Origin: Merdiplasma sp905207905
GTDB lineage: Bacteria > Bacillota > Clostridia > Lachnospirales > Lachnospiraceae
Assembly: GCA_902475025.1 (NCBI GenBank)
Contig: CABRXX010000074.1
Location: forward strand, 1-12,238
Length of the DNA stretch: 12,238 nt
Direction of reading: 5' to 3'
In this document: positions 1 to 5,964 of the stretch, piece after piece
Layout of the letters: every line of letters starts with the position of its first letter
How positions within the stretch are numbered: position 1 is the first letter of the stretch
Position numbers and translations under genes: made by a program
The notes under the pieces: model-generated
What the model was told of the DNA's origin: nothing
Databases searched by the model: none
Seen by the model: the letters and a program-made list of their open reading frames with translations, nothing else

Positions 1-406
1 GACTATGACGGTTGGAAATTAAAAAAGCTGTCATGAAAAACAGCACAAAGGGAAACAGATAGGCCAAAAATCCAAAACAACCAAAGCAAAAAGAACTTAC
101 CGCCTGGCCTACAAAACCGCCGATACCCAGATAGCTGATAAAGAGCAGGATCGAGCAGGCTAAAACAGCCCAAAGAAAAATCTCATAGCAAAGTCGCGGA
201 TCTGTCCGTTCCTTTTCCGCCTCCCTTTTCGCTTCGCTCCTTTTTTGCGTTCCGGTCTTGGCAGCGGTCCTCTTTCCAGCTGTTTTGGAAGCAGTGCTTT
301 TTGCGGAAGCTCCTCTGGTACCGGAAGTTTTCCTGGTACCGGAGGCTTTCCTTCCGCTGCTGTTTTTCGTTCCTGTCTGTTTCGTAGTTTTTCCTTTTGT
401 TGCCAT
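1..406 (-). CDS. ftsK: DNA translocase FtsK/SpoIIIE, N-terminal part (runs off left edge)
   Basis: Partial gene: 135 codons from an ATG at 406 are visible, and the ATPase and gamma domains lie beyond the window. FtsK/SpoIIIE is a membrane-anchored hexameric motor that pumps chromosomal DNA through the closing septum. Residues 1 to about 75 form a very basic tail rich in Lys, Thr, Ser, Ala and Gly, with SGTR repeated twice. From about residue 80 (LCYEIFLWAVLACSILLFIS) hydrophobic segments begin, at least two of them visible, with a Gly-rich turn (YLGIGGFVGQ) typical of the family's N-terminal membrane domain. A GGAG site lies 7 nt before the ATG. It follows uppP by 44 bases on the same strand, and nearness to a TepA-type ClpP-like gene matches the tepA-spoIIIE neighbourhood known in Bacillus. 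Identification rests on the membrane-domain style and context, because no motor motif is in view. Another multi-span membrane protein with a basic tail cannot be strictly excluded. Confidence 0.82.
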   Translation of the reverse strand, partial: MATKGKTTKQTGTKNSSGRKASGTRKTSGTRGASAKSTASKTAGKRTAAKTGTQKRSEAKREAEKERTDPRLCYEIFLWAVLACSILLFISYLGIGGFVGQAVSSFCFGCFGFLAYLFPFVLFFMTAFLISNRHS

Positions 407-450
407 TTAATATCTCCAGTCTTTGATTTTCTTTACTGCGCAGACTTTGA

Positions 451-1326
451 TTACAGGACAAAATTTCCCACAATCGAAATAATCCCTACAGCAAAGCAGT
501 AATATGCGAAATACTTGAATTTTTTATTTTTCACCACCACCAGCATGGTTTTAATGCACACATAACCCACCAGAGCTGCAGCGATGACGCCTGCCGCATA
601 GGTGCCTACAAGGCCGCCTGTGATCACTTCACTTCCCACATCCGAAATCTCCAGAACTGCTGCTCCCAGAATAGCCGGAATGGAGAGGATAAAGGAATAC
701 TTCACTGCAAAACGGCGGTCAAATCCACACAGCAGGCAGGCGGTGATGGTAGTTCCAGATCGGGAAAGTCCCGGAAGGGTAGCAAAACCCTGAGCAATCC
801 CCACCAGCACGCCTTCTTTGTATGTAACGTCCTTGGGAATTTTATGGCAGTCTTCCGCCCGGTCAGAAATCAGAAGCAAAACGCCGGTAATCAAAAGACA
901 GATACCTGGAATCAGAAGAGTGCTGCTGGCATCCTTAATCAGCTTTGCACCTAAAAAGCCCATAATCCCGGTGGGAATGGTAGAAACGATGAGAAGTACC
1001 ACAAATTTCCGATAATTGGTGCGCACAATGCGGCGGTACTTAGGCTGGTTCTCCTGCTTCTTTTTGGTAAGAAAAGTCCTAAAATTGCAGAAAATATCTC
1101 CCAGCATATGAAAAGTCTCCAAAATCAGTTTCCAGATGTCTTTCCAATAAACCACAAACACCACCAGAAGCGTTCCCATATGTAACAGAATATCAAACAA
1201 GATACTGCTTCCTGTGTCAATGTGAAAGAAATTTTGTATGATAGCCAAATGGCCGGAACTGCTTACCGGCAAAAATTCCGTCAGGCCCTGAACAATACCA
1301 AGAAAAATAGATTGTAAAACAGACAT
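451..1326 (-). CDS. uppP: Undecaprenyl-diphosphatase UppP (BacA family)
   Basis: Integral membrane phosphatase that converts undecaprenyl pyrophosphate to the monophosphate, recycling the lipid carrier for peptidoglycan and other wall polymers; extra copies give bacitracin resistance. Both family signatures are visible. The first is QGLTEFLPVSSSGHL at residues 13-27, with Glu17 and His26. The second is LPGLSRSGTT at about 184-193, with Arg189 matching the essential Arg of the E. coli enzyme. Several hydrophobic segments span the rest. At 291 residues it is somewhat longer than E. coli BacA (273), because of a basic loop at about 70-105. The start is supported by a strong GGAGGAGGAG site just before the ATG. 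It sits between tepA, 202 bases upstream, and ftsK, 44 bases downstream. The Gln in place of the first Glu of the E. coli EGLTE motif is common in Gram-positive members. Confidence 0.96.
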   Translation of the reverse strand: MSVLQSIFLGIVQGLTEFLPVSSSGHLAIIQNFFHIDTGSSILFDILLHMGTLLVVFVVYWKDIWKLILETFHMLGDIFCNFRTFLTKKKQENQPKYRRIVRTNYRKFVVLLIVSTIPTGIMGFLGAKLIKDASSTLLIPGICLLITGVLLLISDRAEDCHKIPKDVTYKEGVLVGIAQGFATLPGLSRSGTTITACLLCGFDRRFAVKYSFILSIPAILGAAVLEISDVGSEVITGGLVGTYAAGVIAAALVGYVCIKTMLVVVKNKKFKYFAYYCFAVGIISIVGNFVL

Positions 1327-1361
1327 ATACTCCTCCTCCGAATAACCTCATTTTCTCTTGC

Positions 1362-1381
1362 ATCCGCATCTTTGGATGCAT
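1362..1381 (-). other. Small hairpin in the uppP leader
   Basis: GCATCC and GGATGC pair perfectly across an 8-nt loop, about 35 bases before the uppP start and just ahead of its ribosome binding site. It has no U-run, so it is not a terminator. It could be a modest mRNA structure or chance; function unknown. Confidence 0.35.
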
Positions 1382-1433
1382 CCTGTACTGATACTATATT
1401 TTATCCTTGAAAAAAATATACCGTACACAGCAT

Positions 1434-1488
1434 AACTGCGGCAGCTTCCTGGCTGATTTTCCATCTTCCAAATCGGTCTGCCGCAGCC
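1434..1488. repeat. Inverted repeat between tepA and uppP
   Basis: CTGCGGCAG (1436-1444) and CTGCCGCAG (1478-1486) are exact reverse complements. In a minus-strand transcript two terminal G-U pairs extend the stem to 11 bp. The 33-nt loop holds a second imperfect pairing (1453-1459 with 1470-1476). There is no U-run on the minus side, so it is not a standard terminator for tepA. A weak extended -10 (TGATAGAAT, 1508 to 1500) lies just upstream on the minus strand, so the hairpin may sit in a uppP leader transcript. Its role is not known. Confidence 0.5.
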
Positions 1489-1528
1489 TCACTTCTGCCA
1501 TTCTATCATAATTTTTGAAAAATAGCTA

Positions 1529-2356
1529 CTAATTTCTGGAATGATAAGCCACCAGCTCTTTTAGCTTTGCCACAGCCTGACTGATTCCTCCTACCTCATC
1601 AATCAGCCCTTCTGTCACAGCCCGCTGCCCCACCAGAATCGTTCCCAGATCTTTGGTAAGGATTCCTGTGTCCAGCATCAGCTTCATCAGCCGCTCCTTC
1701 GGCGCTTTGCTGTGATCCGTAATAAAATCCAAAATCCGATCCTGCATCTGCTGAAAATAATCATAGGTTTGGGGCGCGCCGATGACCGTTCCGCTCATGC
1801 GCACCGGATGGATCACCATGGTGCCGGATTTTACAATAAAAGAATAGTCCGCAGATACTGCAATGGGAACGCCAATGGAATGACTTCCCCCAAGCACCAA
1901 AGATACCGTAGGTTTGCTGAGGCTGGCGATCATTTCCGCAATGGCCAGTCCTGCCTCCACATCTCCGCCTACGGTGTTCAAAAGAATCAAAAGCCCCTGA
2001 ATCTTCTCGTTTTCCTCTATCGCCGCCAACTGGGGCAGAATGTGTTCATATTTTGTTGTTTTGGAATTGCTTGGAAGGCACTCATGTCCTTCGATCTCCC
2101 CAATCACACTGAGCAGGTGGATGCTGTTTCCAAAATTCACCTGCCCCAGTTCCAGCAGGTTCTCTTTCTCCTCTTCACCTAATGTAGTCTGGCTCTGGGC
2201 TTTGCCGCCTCCCTTTTCTGCTTTTTTACCAGGCAGCTTTTCACCGGTCGTATTTCTATTGGCCTCCGACAGATTCTCACCCATCTTACTTCCTCGCGCT
2301 GCCGGCAGGTCTTTCCCCTTTCGCTGTCCTGCTGCTCCACATACTGTAGTTTTCAT
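1529..2356 (-). CDS. tepA: ClpP-like serine protease of the TepA (translocation-enhancing) family
   Basis: Member of the ClpP/crotonase fold related to Bacillus TepA (YmfB), a cytoplasmic ClpP-like protease reported to assist protein export. The ClpP-like core runs from about residue 75 to 270. It contains the nucleophile region GGSHSIG (Ser160), the MVIHPVR segment carrying the putative catalytic His183, and the closing GLIDEVGG at 250-257. The acid position is not a clear Asp in my alignment (around Asp236-Gly238), so a full triad is unproven. The first 70 residues are Lys/Gly-rich and not part of the fold. The 275-residue length exceeds the usual 245-265. An internal ATG at 2284 has a better spaced GAGGA site and would give 251 residues, so the true start is uncertain. 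The longer start has AAGGA only 10 nt upstream, and that site abuts the U-tract of the preceding terminator. It lies upstream of uppP and ftsK, on the same strand. Confidence 0.88.
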   Translation of the reverse strand: MKTTVCGAAGQRKGKDLPAARGSKMGENLSEANRNTTGEKLPGKKAEKGGGKAQSQTTLGEEEKENLLELGQVNFGNSIHLLSVIGEIEGHECLPSNSKTTKYEHILPQLAAIEENEKIQGLLILLNTVGGDVEAGLAIAEMIASLSKPTVSLVLGGSHSIGVPIAVSADYSFIVKSGTMVIHPVRMSGTVIGAPQTYDYFQQMQDRILDFITDHSKAPKERLMKLMLDTGILTKDLGTILVGQRAVTEGLIDEVGGISQAVAKLKELVAYHSRN

Positions 2357-2371
2357 CTGATCACCGTCCTT

Positions 2372-2415
2372 AAAAAAATTCCCGGAAAAACTAAATCCTT
2401 CTTAGTTTCTCCGGG
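2372..2415 (-). terminator. Rho-independent terminator after the CFI-box gene
   Basis: A 14-bp stem (2402-2415 with 2381-2394) closes a 7-nt loop. On the minus-strand RNA the only non-Watson-Crick position (2387/2409) is a G-U wobble, and the stem is followed by AATTTTTTT. It ends the CBS transporter-yebC-CFI-box transcription unit. The U-tract runs almost into the ribosome binding site of the longer tepA start, so tepA must depend on read-through or on a start further downstream. Confidence 0.87.
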
Positions 2416-2438
2416 AGACGGGACTTTATACGCGTCGA

Positions 2439-3218
2439 TTAATTTTCTGTATAAAAATATTCTTTCTGAAGCTCCTCCACCATCTGTTTATACAGCTCCT
2501 TACACTCTTCATTCCTGCCGTCTTCAATCAAATGAATACAGGGAGACAGGTACCGGGTCCAGATACCATGATAGATATCAGAGGAATCCTTCTGTTTATT
2601 GATATGTTTTACAATCGTGGGGGCCACGTCATAGTAGGCTTTGATAATCTCCTCCCCTTCTGGAAGCTCAGCCAGATAGTGATCCCTGTAATTTCGCAGC
2701 AGGGTCAGCTCGTAGCAGTCATCCGGCTTACCGAAGGTCTGGCATACAGCCGTGGTAATATAACAGAATTTCTTATGAAAGCCTTTCTCAATGTATTCAT
2801 ACTCCGCAGGCTGAATATTGGAACGCGGAAAAGCCTTTTTCCACTGAGCCATAATCTCGTCCACCAGAGGCTGGGAAGATTTTCCTTTGTATTTCAGGAT
2901 CATAGGAAATACATACACTGCCATCACCAGATTCATATCCATCATGACAGCTTCCTTTTTATTTTTCCGCGGCTCTTCCTCCATCTTCCCTACCGCGGTC
3001 TCCACCAGCGCCTCAGCCATATTGTGGACAAATGCCTCCGGCTCCATTACGCTGGAGTAAACAGTCTCAATGGCATCCAGGGCGGGGAGATACTGGTCAT
3101 AAATGCTGGTAAAACGGCTTTCATAATATTTTTTCTTAAAGGAGTCCATGGGTTTCTCAATATCAACCAGCATGGATTTCATCCCCTGTAAACCAATCAG
3201 ATAATTATTTTCGCTCAT
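2439..3218 (-). CDS. CFI-box domain protein of unknown function
   Basis: A 259-residue soluble-looking protein with no signal peptide or membrane span. Residues 1-145 are mostly helical-looking and I do not recognise them. Residues about 151-206 match the CFI-box type of module: FCYITTAVC, then a second Cys (C168), an LxLLRxYRDxYL stretch (about 171-182), and a YYDVAPTIVKHI stretch (about 195-206). The order Cys-Tyr-Ile-x-Thr-Ala, Leu-Arg-x-Arg-Asp, then Tyr-Tyr-x-x-Ala/Ser-Pro is what identifies that module. It is found at the ends of many bacterial proteins and its biochemical role is not established. The Cys residues could be a metal or redox site, but that is only a guess. The start has AAGGAG 7 nt upstream. 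It is last in a unit after the CBS transporter and yebC, 48 bases below yebC, and is followed by a terminator. Confidence 0.78.
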   Translation of the reverse strand: MSENNYLIGLQGMKSMLVDIEKPMDSFKKKYYESRFTSIYDQYLPALDAIETVYSSVMEPEAFVHNMAEALVETAVGKMEEEPRKNKKEAVMMDMNLVMAVYVFPMILKYKGKSSQPLVDEIMAQWKKAFPRSNIQPAEYEYIEKGFHKKFCYITTAVCQTFGKPDDCYELTLLRNYRDHYLAELPEGEEIIKAYYDVAPTIVKHINKQKDSSDIYHGIWTRYLSPCIHLIEDGRNEECKELYKQMVEELQKEYFYTEN

Positions 3219-3266
3219 TGCCTTCTCCTTATGGGTACTTTCTCAGAGCTGACTCCCGAAACATGA

Positions 3267-3995
3267 TTATTCATCCAAGTTCGTGTAAACAGCCTGCACA
3301 TCATCGTCCTCATCCAAAAGATCCAGAGTACGGTTCAGCTGCTTTAATACAGCCTCATCTGTAACCTCCACATAGTTCTGGGGTATCATGGTCACATCGG
3401 CGGTAGCCATAGCCACTCCCTGATCCTCCAGAGCCTGTCTCACCGCGCTGAAAGCATCCGGATCCGTAATGATCTCAAAGCTGTCCGCCTCTTCGGAAAA
3501 ATCCTCTGCGCCGGCATCTAATGCCAGCATCATCAGATCGTCTCCCTCCATCTCACACTCTTCTTTGTCAATGATAATCTGCCCCTTTTTATCAAAGCTG
3601 TAGGAAACGCATCCCTGGGTACCGATGCTTCCTCCTCCCTTGGTGAAAGCGCTTCGAACATTAGCTGCGGTGCGGTTCTTGTTATCCGTCAGAGCCTCTA
3701 CAATAATGGCGATTCCTCCGGGACCGTATCCTTCATAGGTAACGTGCTCGTAATTTACAGATCCGATATCCCCGGCAGCTTTTTTGATACCCCGGTCAAT
3801 GGTATCGTTTGGCATATTGTTGGCTTTTGCCTTAGCAATAACATCCCTAAGCTTGCTGTTGTTTGCAGGATCCGGACCGCCCTCTTTTACTGCAATGGCA
3901 ATCTCGCGGCCAATGATGGTAAAGATCTTACCCTTGGCAGCATCATTTTTTTCCTTCTTATGCTTAATGTTGGCAAATTTTGAATGTCCTGACAT
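3267..3995 (-). CDS. yebC: YebC/PmpR family protein (TACO1-like translation/regulatory factor)
   Basis: Full-length 242-residue YebC family protein. The N-terminal signature MSGHSKFANIKHKK is clear, and GYGPGGIAIIVEALTDN (about 89-105) and NVRSAFTKGGG (about 112-122) are the conserved central blocks. Members have been described as DNA-binding transcriptional regulators and, more recently, as ribosome-associated factors that relieve stalling at proline-rich or other difficult sequences (mitochondrial TACO1 is the eukaryotic relative). The sequence alone does not say which role applies. The variant WANIKHKK is more usual than the FANIKHKK seen here, and Phe at this position occurs in many Clostridia. 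The ribosome binding site (AAAGGGAG) lies inside the last codons of the upstream CBS gene, whose stop is only 4 bases before this ATG, so translation is probably coupled. Confidence 0.96.
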   Translation of the reverse strand: MSGHSKFANIKHKKEKNDAAKGKIFTIIGREIAIAVKEGGPDPANNSKLRDVIAKAKANNMPNDTIDRGIKKAAGDIGSVNYEHVTYEGYGPGGIAIIVEALTDNKNRTAANVRSAFTKGGGSIGTQGCVSYSFDKKGQIIIDKEECEMEGDDLMMLALDAGAEDFSEEADSFEIITDPDAFSAVRQALEDQGVAMATADVTMIPQNYVEVTDEAVLKQLNRTLDLLDEDDDVQAVYTNLDE

Positions 3996-3999
3996 ATAC

Positions 4000-5313
4000 T
4001 TACTCCCTTTCTGCTGTATCTTCCTGATCTCCGCTTTCTTCTGCGGGAGGCTCCAGTTTTTTCCTTACCTTCACCCATTTAATTGTTTTATTCTCTACTT
4101 CCAGTATCTGGAAAGAATAACCTTGTTCCTCAATGACAGACTGCTCATCCTCCTCCGGAATTCGATCCATCCGATAGATCAGATAGCCGTTCAGAGTCTC
4201 ATAATCCTCCTCTTCAAAGGCAATCCCCAGCGTCTGCGCCACATCCTCCAGAGGCGTCATACCGTCCATGCGATAGCTTCCATCCTCATCAGGTATAATA
4301 AAACATTCATCCTCATCGTATTCATCCTGGATATTTCCTACAATCTCTTCCAGAATATCTTCCATGGTCACCAGGCCTGCCGTCTCTCCATACTCGTCCA
4401 CCACGATCACCATCTGGAGCTTCTGAGCCTGCATACTGCGAAACAGCCGGTCCAAGCTTCTGGTCTCCGGAATAAAGATCACCGGGCGAATCAGTTCCGG
4501 AATGTCCTTGATCAGCCAGTTATCATACTGTTTTTTATTGTGAAAAATCATAGCGTCCTTAAAATGGAGTACGCCAATGATATTGTCAATATCTTCCTCA
4601 TACACCGGAAATCTGGAATTGCTCTCCTCCACCATAAAAGAGATGGCTTCTGACAAATTCAGGCATCCATTGATCGCCACAATGTTTTTCCGGTGGGTCA
4701 TCACATCCTGGGCTTCCTTGTCATTCAGCTCAAAAATATTCTGAATCATCTCCGCCTCATGTTCATCCAGCACTCCCTGTTCATGGCCTTCATTCACCAT
4801 GGAAATGATTTCATCTTCTGTCACCTCATCCTCCAGAAGGTGGGGATCAATGCCAAACAGCCGTGCCAGAAGATACACAATGGCAGTAAGTGCATAGGTA
4901 ACCGGATAGCACACCGTCACAATGGCTTTTACAGCAGGCAAAAGGCCTCTGCACCAGGAAACGGCATATTTATTTCCGGCAAGATGGGGAATTCCCTTCC
5001 CGATCACATAGATCAGCACCATGGAAATGATCAGCAGCAGCCAGTCCGATTCTGAAAATCCCCAGAGCAACCCGTACGTTCCTCCTGCTGCTGTGAGAAT
5101 ATGCATCAGCCAGCAGGTATGTATCAGTGCCTTTGGATTATTCTTCCATCTCAGAATCTCCCGGATCTTCTCAGGTTCCTCTTTTTCGTAAGGTTCAAAA
5201 CTGCTCTCTGTAACCGTCTGCACAGCAGTTCCAAAACCAGACAAAACAAAGTCAGCCAGCAACAACACCATGAATATAACGGCCCCTATAAGAGGGACCC
5301 CACTACTGTCCAT
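4000..5313 (-). CDS. CNNM/CorC-type transporter: DUF21, CBS pair and CorC_HlyC domain (hemolysin family)
   Basis: A 437-residue membrane protein of the CNNM/CorC (TlyC, 'hemolysin C') family, linked to Mg2+ and other divalent cation export. Residues 1-150 are a shortened DUF21-like membrane domain with hydrophobic runs at about 8-28, 65-105 and 125-152. Residues 157-200 carry the typical acidic linker (EDEVTEDEIISMV, GVLDEHEAEMIQNIFEL). A CBS pair spans about 203-330, with MTHRKNIVAI, SRFPVYEEDIDNIIGVLHFKD and VVDEYGETAGLVTMEDILEEIVG. A CorC_HlyC domain follows at about 345-418 (YRMDGMTPLEDV, ETLNGYLI). The acidic C-terminal tail is not conserved. The AAGGAG site (5327-5332) is 13 nt from the ATG, which is long, but no better start is visible. 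It heads the operon with yebC and the CFI-box gene and is preceded by its own promoter and a structured leader. The transported ion cannot be read from the sequence. Confidence 0.92.
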   Translation of the reverse strand: MDSSGVPLIGAVIFMVLLLADFVLSGFGTAVQTVTESSFEPYEKEEPEKIREILRWKNNPKALIHTCWLMHILTAAGGTYGLLWGFSESDWLLLIISMVLIYVIGKGIPHLAGNKYAVSWCRGLLPAVKAIVTVCYPVTYALTAIVYLLARLFGIDPHLLEDEVTEDEIISMVNEGHEQGVLDEHEAEMIQNIFELNDKEAQDVMTHRKNIVAINGCLNLSEAISFMVEESNSRFPVYEEDIDNIIGVLHFKDAMIFHNKKQYDNWLIKDIPELIRPVIFIPETRSLDRLFRSMQAQKLQMVIVVDEYGETAGLVTMEDILEEIVGNIQDEYDEDECFIIPDEDGSYRMDGMTPLEDVAQTLGIAFEEEDYETLNGYLIYRMDRIPEEDEQSVIEEQGYSFQILEVENKTIKWVKVRKKLEPPAEESGDQEDTAERE

Positions 5314-5349
5314 TTTCTATGATACGCTCCTTTTTGTAAATCTTTCTGC

Positions 5350-5474
5350 AATTGTTCAGAACCCTTCTGCAAAATAGTTCTTTGCCCTTTGTTTCGCAGG
5401 CTTTGACCGGCTCTGAACAATTCCATTTTATCTTTTGTTTCTGCCTGTTTCTCCCATCGTCATAATGGGAACAG
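5350..5474 (-). ncRNA. Structured 5' leader of the CBS transporter operon (candidate cis-regulatory RNA)
   Basis: Two hairpins lie between the promoter and the gene. Hairpin I pairs 5470-5474 with 5445-5449 and 5465-5469 with 5453-5457, with a 3-nt bulge and a 7-nt loop. Hairpin II has a 14-bp outer stem (5409-5422 with 5350-5363) and an 8-bp inner stem (5392-5399 with 5367-5374). In both stems of hairpin II the only imperfect position is A-C when read on the plus strand but G-U on the minus strand, the transcribed one. No U-run follows, so control at translation or RNA stability is more likely than termination. I cannot match it to a riboswitch class I know. Confidence 0.6.
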
Positions 5475-5482
5475 CTTAACAA

Positions 5483-5511
5483 AATATATCATTTTCTTTC
5501 TCTTTCGTCAA
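5483..5511 (-). promoter_or_regulatory. Sigma-A promoter of the CBS transporter-yebC-CFI-box unit
   Basis: TTGACG (5511-5506), a 17-nt spacer and TATATT (5488-5483) lie on the minus strand. Transcription would begin near 5476, giving a leader of about 160 nt. It starts about 20 bases past the mazF stop codon, where no terminator is visible, so read-through from the rex operon may add to expression. Confidence 0.82.
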
Positions 5512-5531
5512 GCCGGGATTCTTAAGACCGC

Positions 5532-5876
5532 CTATGTAAGCAGTTCCAGACTGATCTGAAGAGCCCGATCCACCTGGCGCAGCGCCTCGGAATCCAGATG
5601 GCAGACCCGGTCTTTTAACCTGCGCTTGTCAATGGTTCTAAGCTGTTCTAGCAAAATCACAGAATCCCGGACGATCTCATATTTTCCCGCCTCAATCTCC
5701 ACATGCGTAGGCAGCTTTGCCTTCATCTTCGATGTAATAGCAGCACAGATTACGGTAGGACTGTGGCGGTTTCCAACATCATTCTGAATGATCAGCACCG
5801 GACGTATCCCGCCCTGCTCCGATCCCACCACCGGACGCAGATCTGCATAATAAATATCTCCGCGACGAATATTCAC
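5532..5876 (-). CDS. mazF: MazF/PemK (EndoA-type) mRNA interferase toxin
   Basis: A 114-residue sequence-specific endoribonuclease of the MazF family, very close in sequence style to Bacillus EndoA/NdoA. It shows RRGDIYYADLRPVVGSEQGG, RPVLIIQND, SPTVICAAITSK, LPTHVEI, RDSVILLEQLRTIDKRRL and a terminal ALQISLELL. From a GTG start at 5876 the catalytic Arg and Thr fall at residues 25 and 48, exactly as in EndoA, which supports this start over the TTG at 5897. A GGAG lies 10 nt before the GTG. The family recognises short U-rich RNA motifs; the specificity here is not known. It follows alr by 88 bases, the order also seen in Bacillus, but the antitoxin gene (EndoAI/MazE) normally between them is absent. 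It is the last gene of the rex-nnr-alr-mazF operon. Confidence 0.95.
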   Translation of the reverse strand: MNIRRGDIYYADLRPVVGSEQGGIRPVLIIQNDVGNRHSPTVICAAITSKMKAKLPTHVEIEAGKYEIVRDSVILLEQLRTIDKRRLKDRVCHLDSEALRQVDRALQISLELLT

Positions 5877-5881
5877 ACATT

Positions 5882-5950
5882 TCACACTCCAATACAAAGG
5901 TTTTTCCTGTTACCTTTAGTATTTCCATGTTCGTCTGGTGTATTCAGCAT
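5882..5950 (-). CDS. Very short ORF (22 codons) between alr and mazF, doubtful
   Basis: The ATG at 5950 opens a 22-codon reading frame ending 5 nt before the mazF GTG. It starts MLNTPDEHGN and has no hydrophobic or DNA-binding character. A weak AAAGG lies 11 nt upstream. It is far too short to be a MazE or ribbon-helix-helix antitoxin. If translated it could couple mazF translation to alr. It may equally be chance. Confidence 0.2.
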   Translation of the reverse strand: MLNTPDEHGNTKGNRKNLCIGV

Positions 5951-5964
5951 TTCTGTCTGTACCT

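Noticed and set aside
1712..2360. Plus-strand open frames over the tepA gene
   Set aside because: They are antisense to the ClpP-like core, with no family motifs and no convincing ribosome binding sites.
3784..4653. Long plus-strand open frame of 289 codons
   Set aside because: It lies antisense to yebC and the CBS transporter, both of which have clear family motifs. Its His- and Leu-rich translation looks like a shadow frame.
5350..5422. Large inverted repeat as a transcription terminator for mazF or as an attenuator
   Set aside because: It lies downstream of the second promoter, and no U-run follows on the minus strand.
5350..5422. LexA-type or other protein operator in the GTTCAGA/TCTGAAC arms
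   Set aside because: The arms are about 45 bases apart, too far for a single dimer site, and the G-U pattern fits RNA folding better.
5882..5950. The 22-codon ORF before mazF as the missing antitoxin
   Set aside because: MazE/EndoAI-type antitoxins need a DNA-binding domain plus a toxin-binding tail, and 22 residues cannot hold these. It is kept only as a doubtful ORF.
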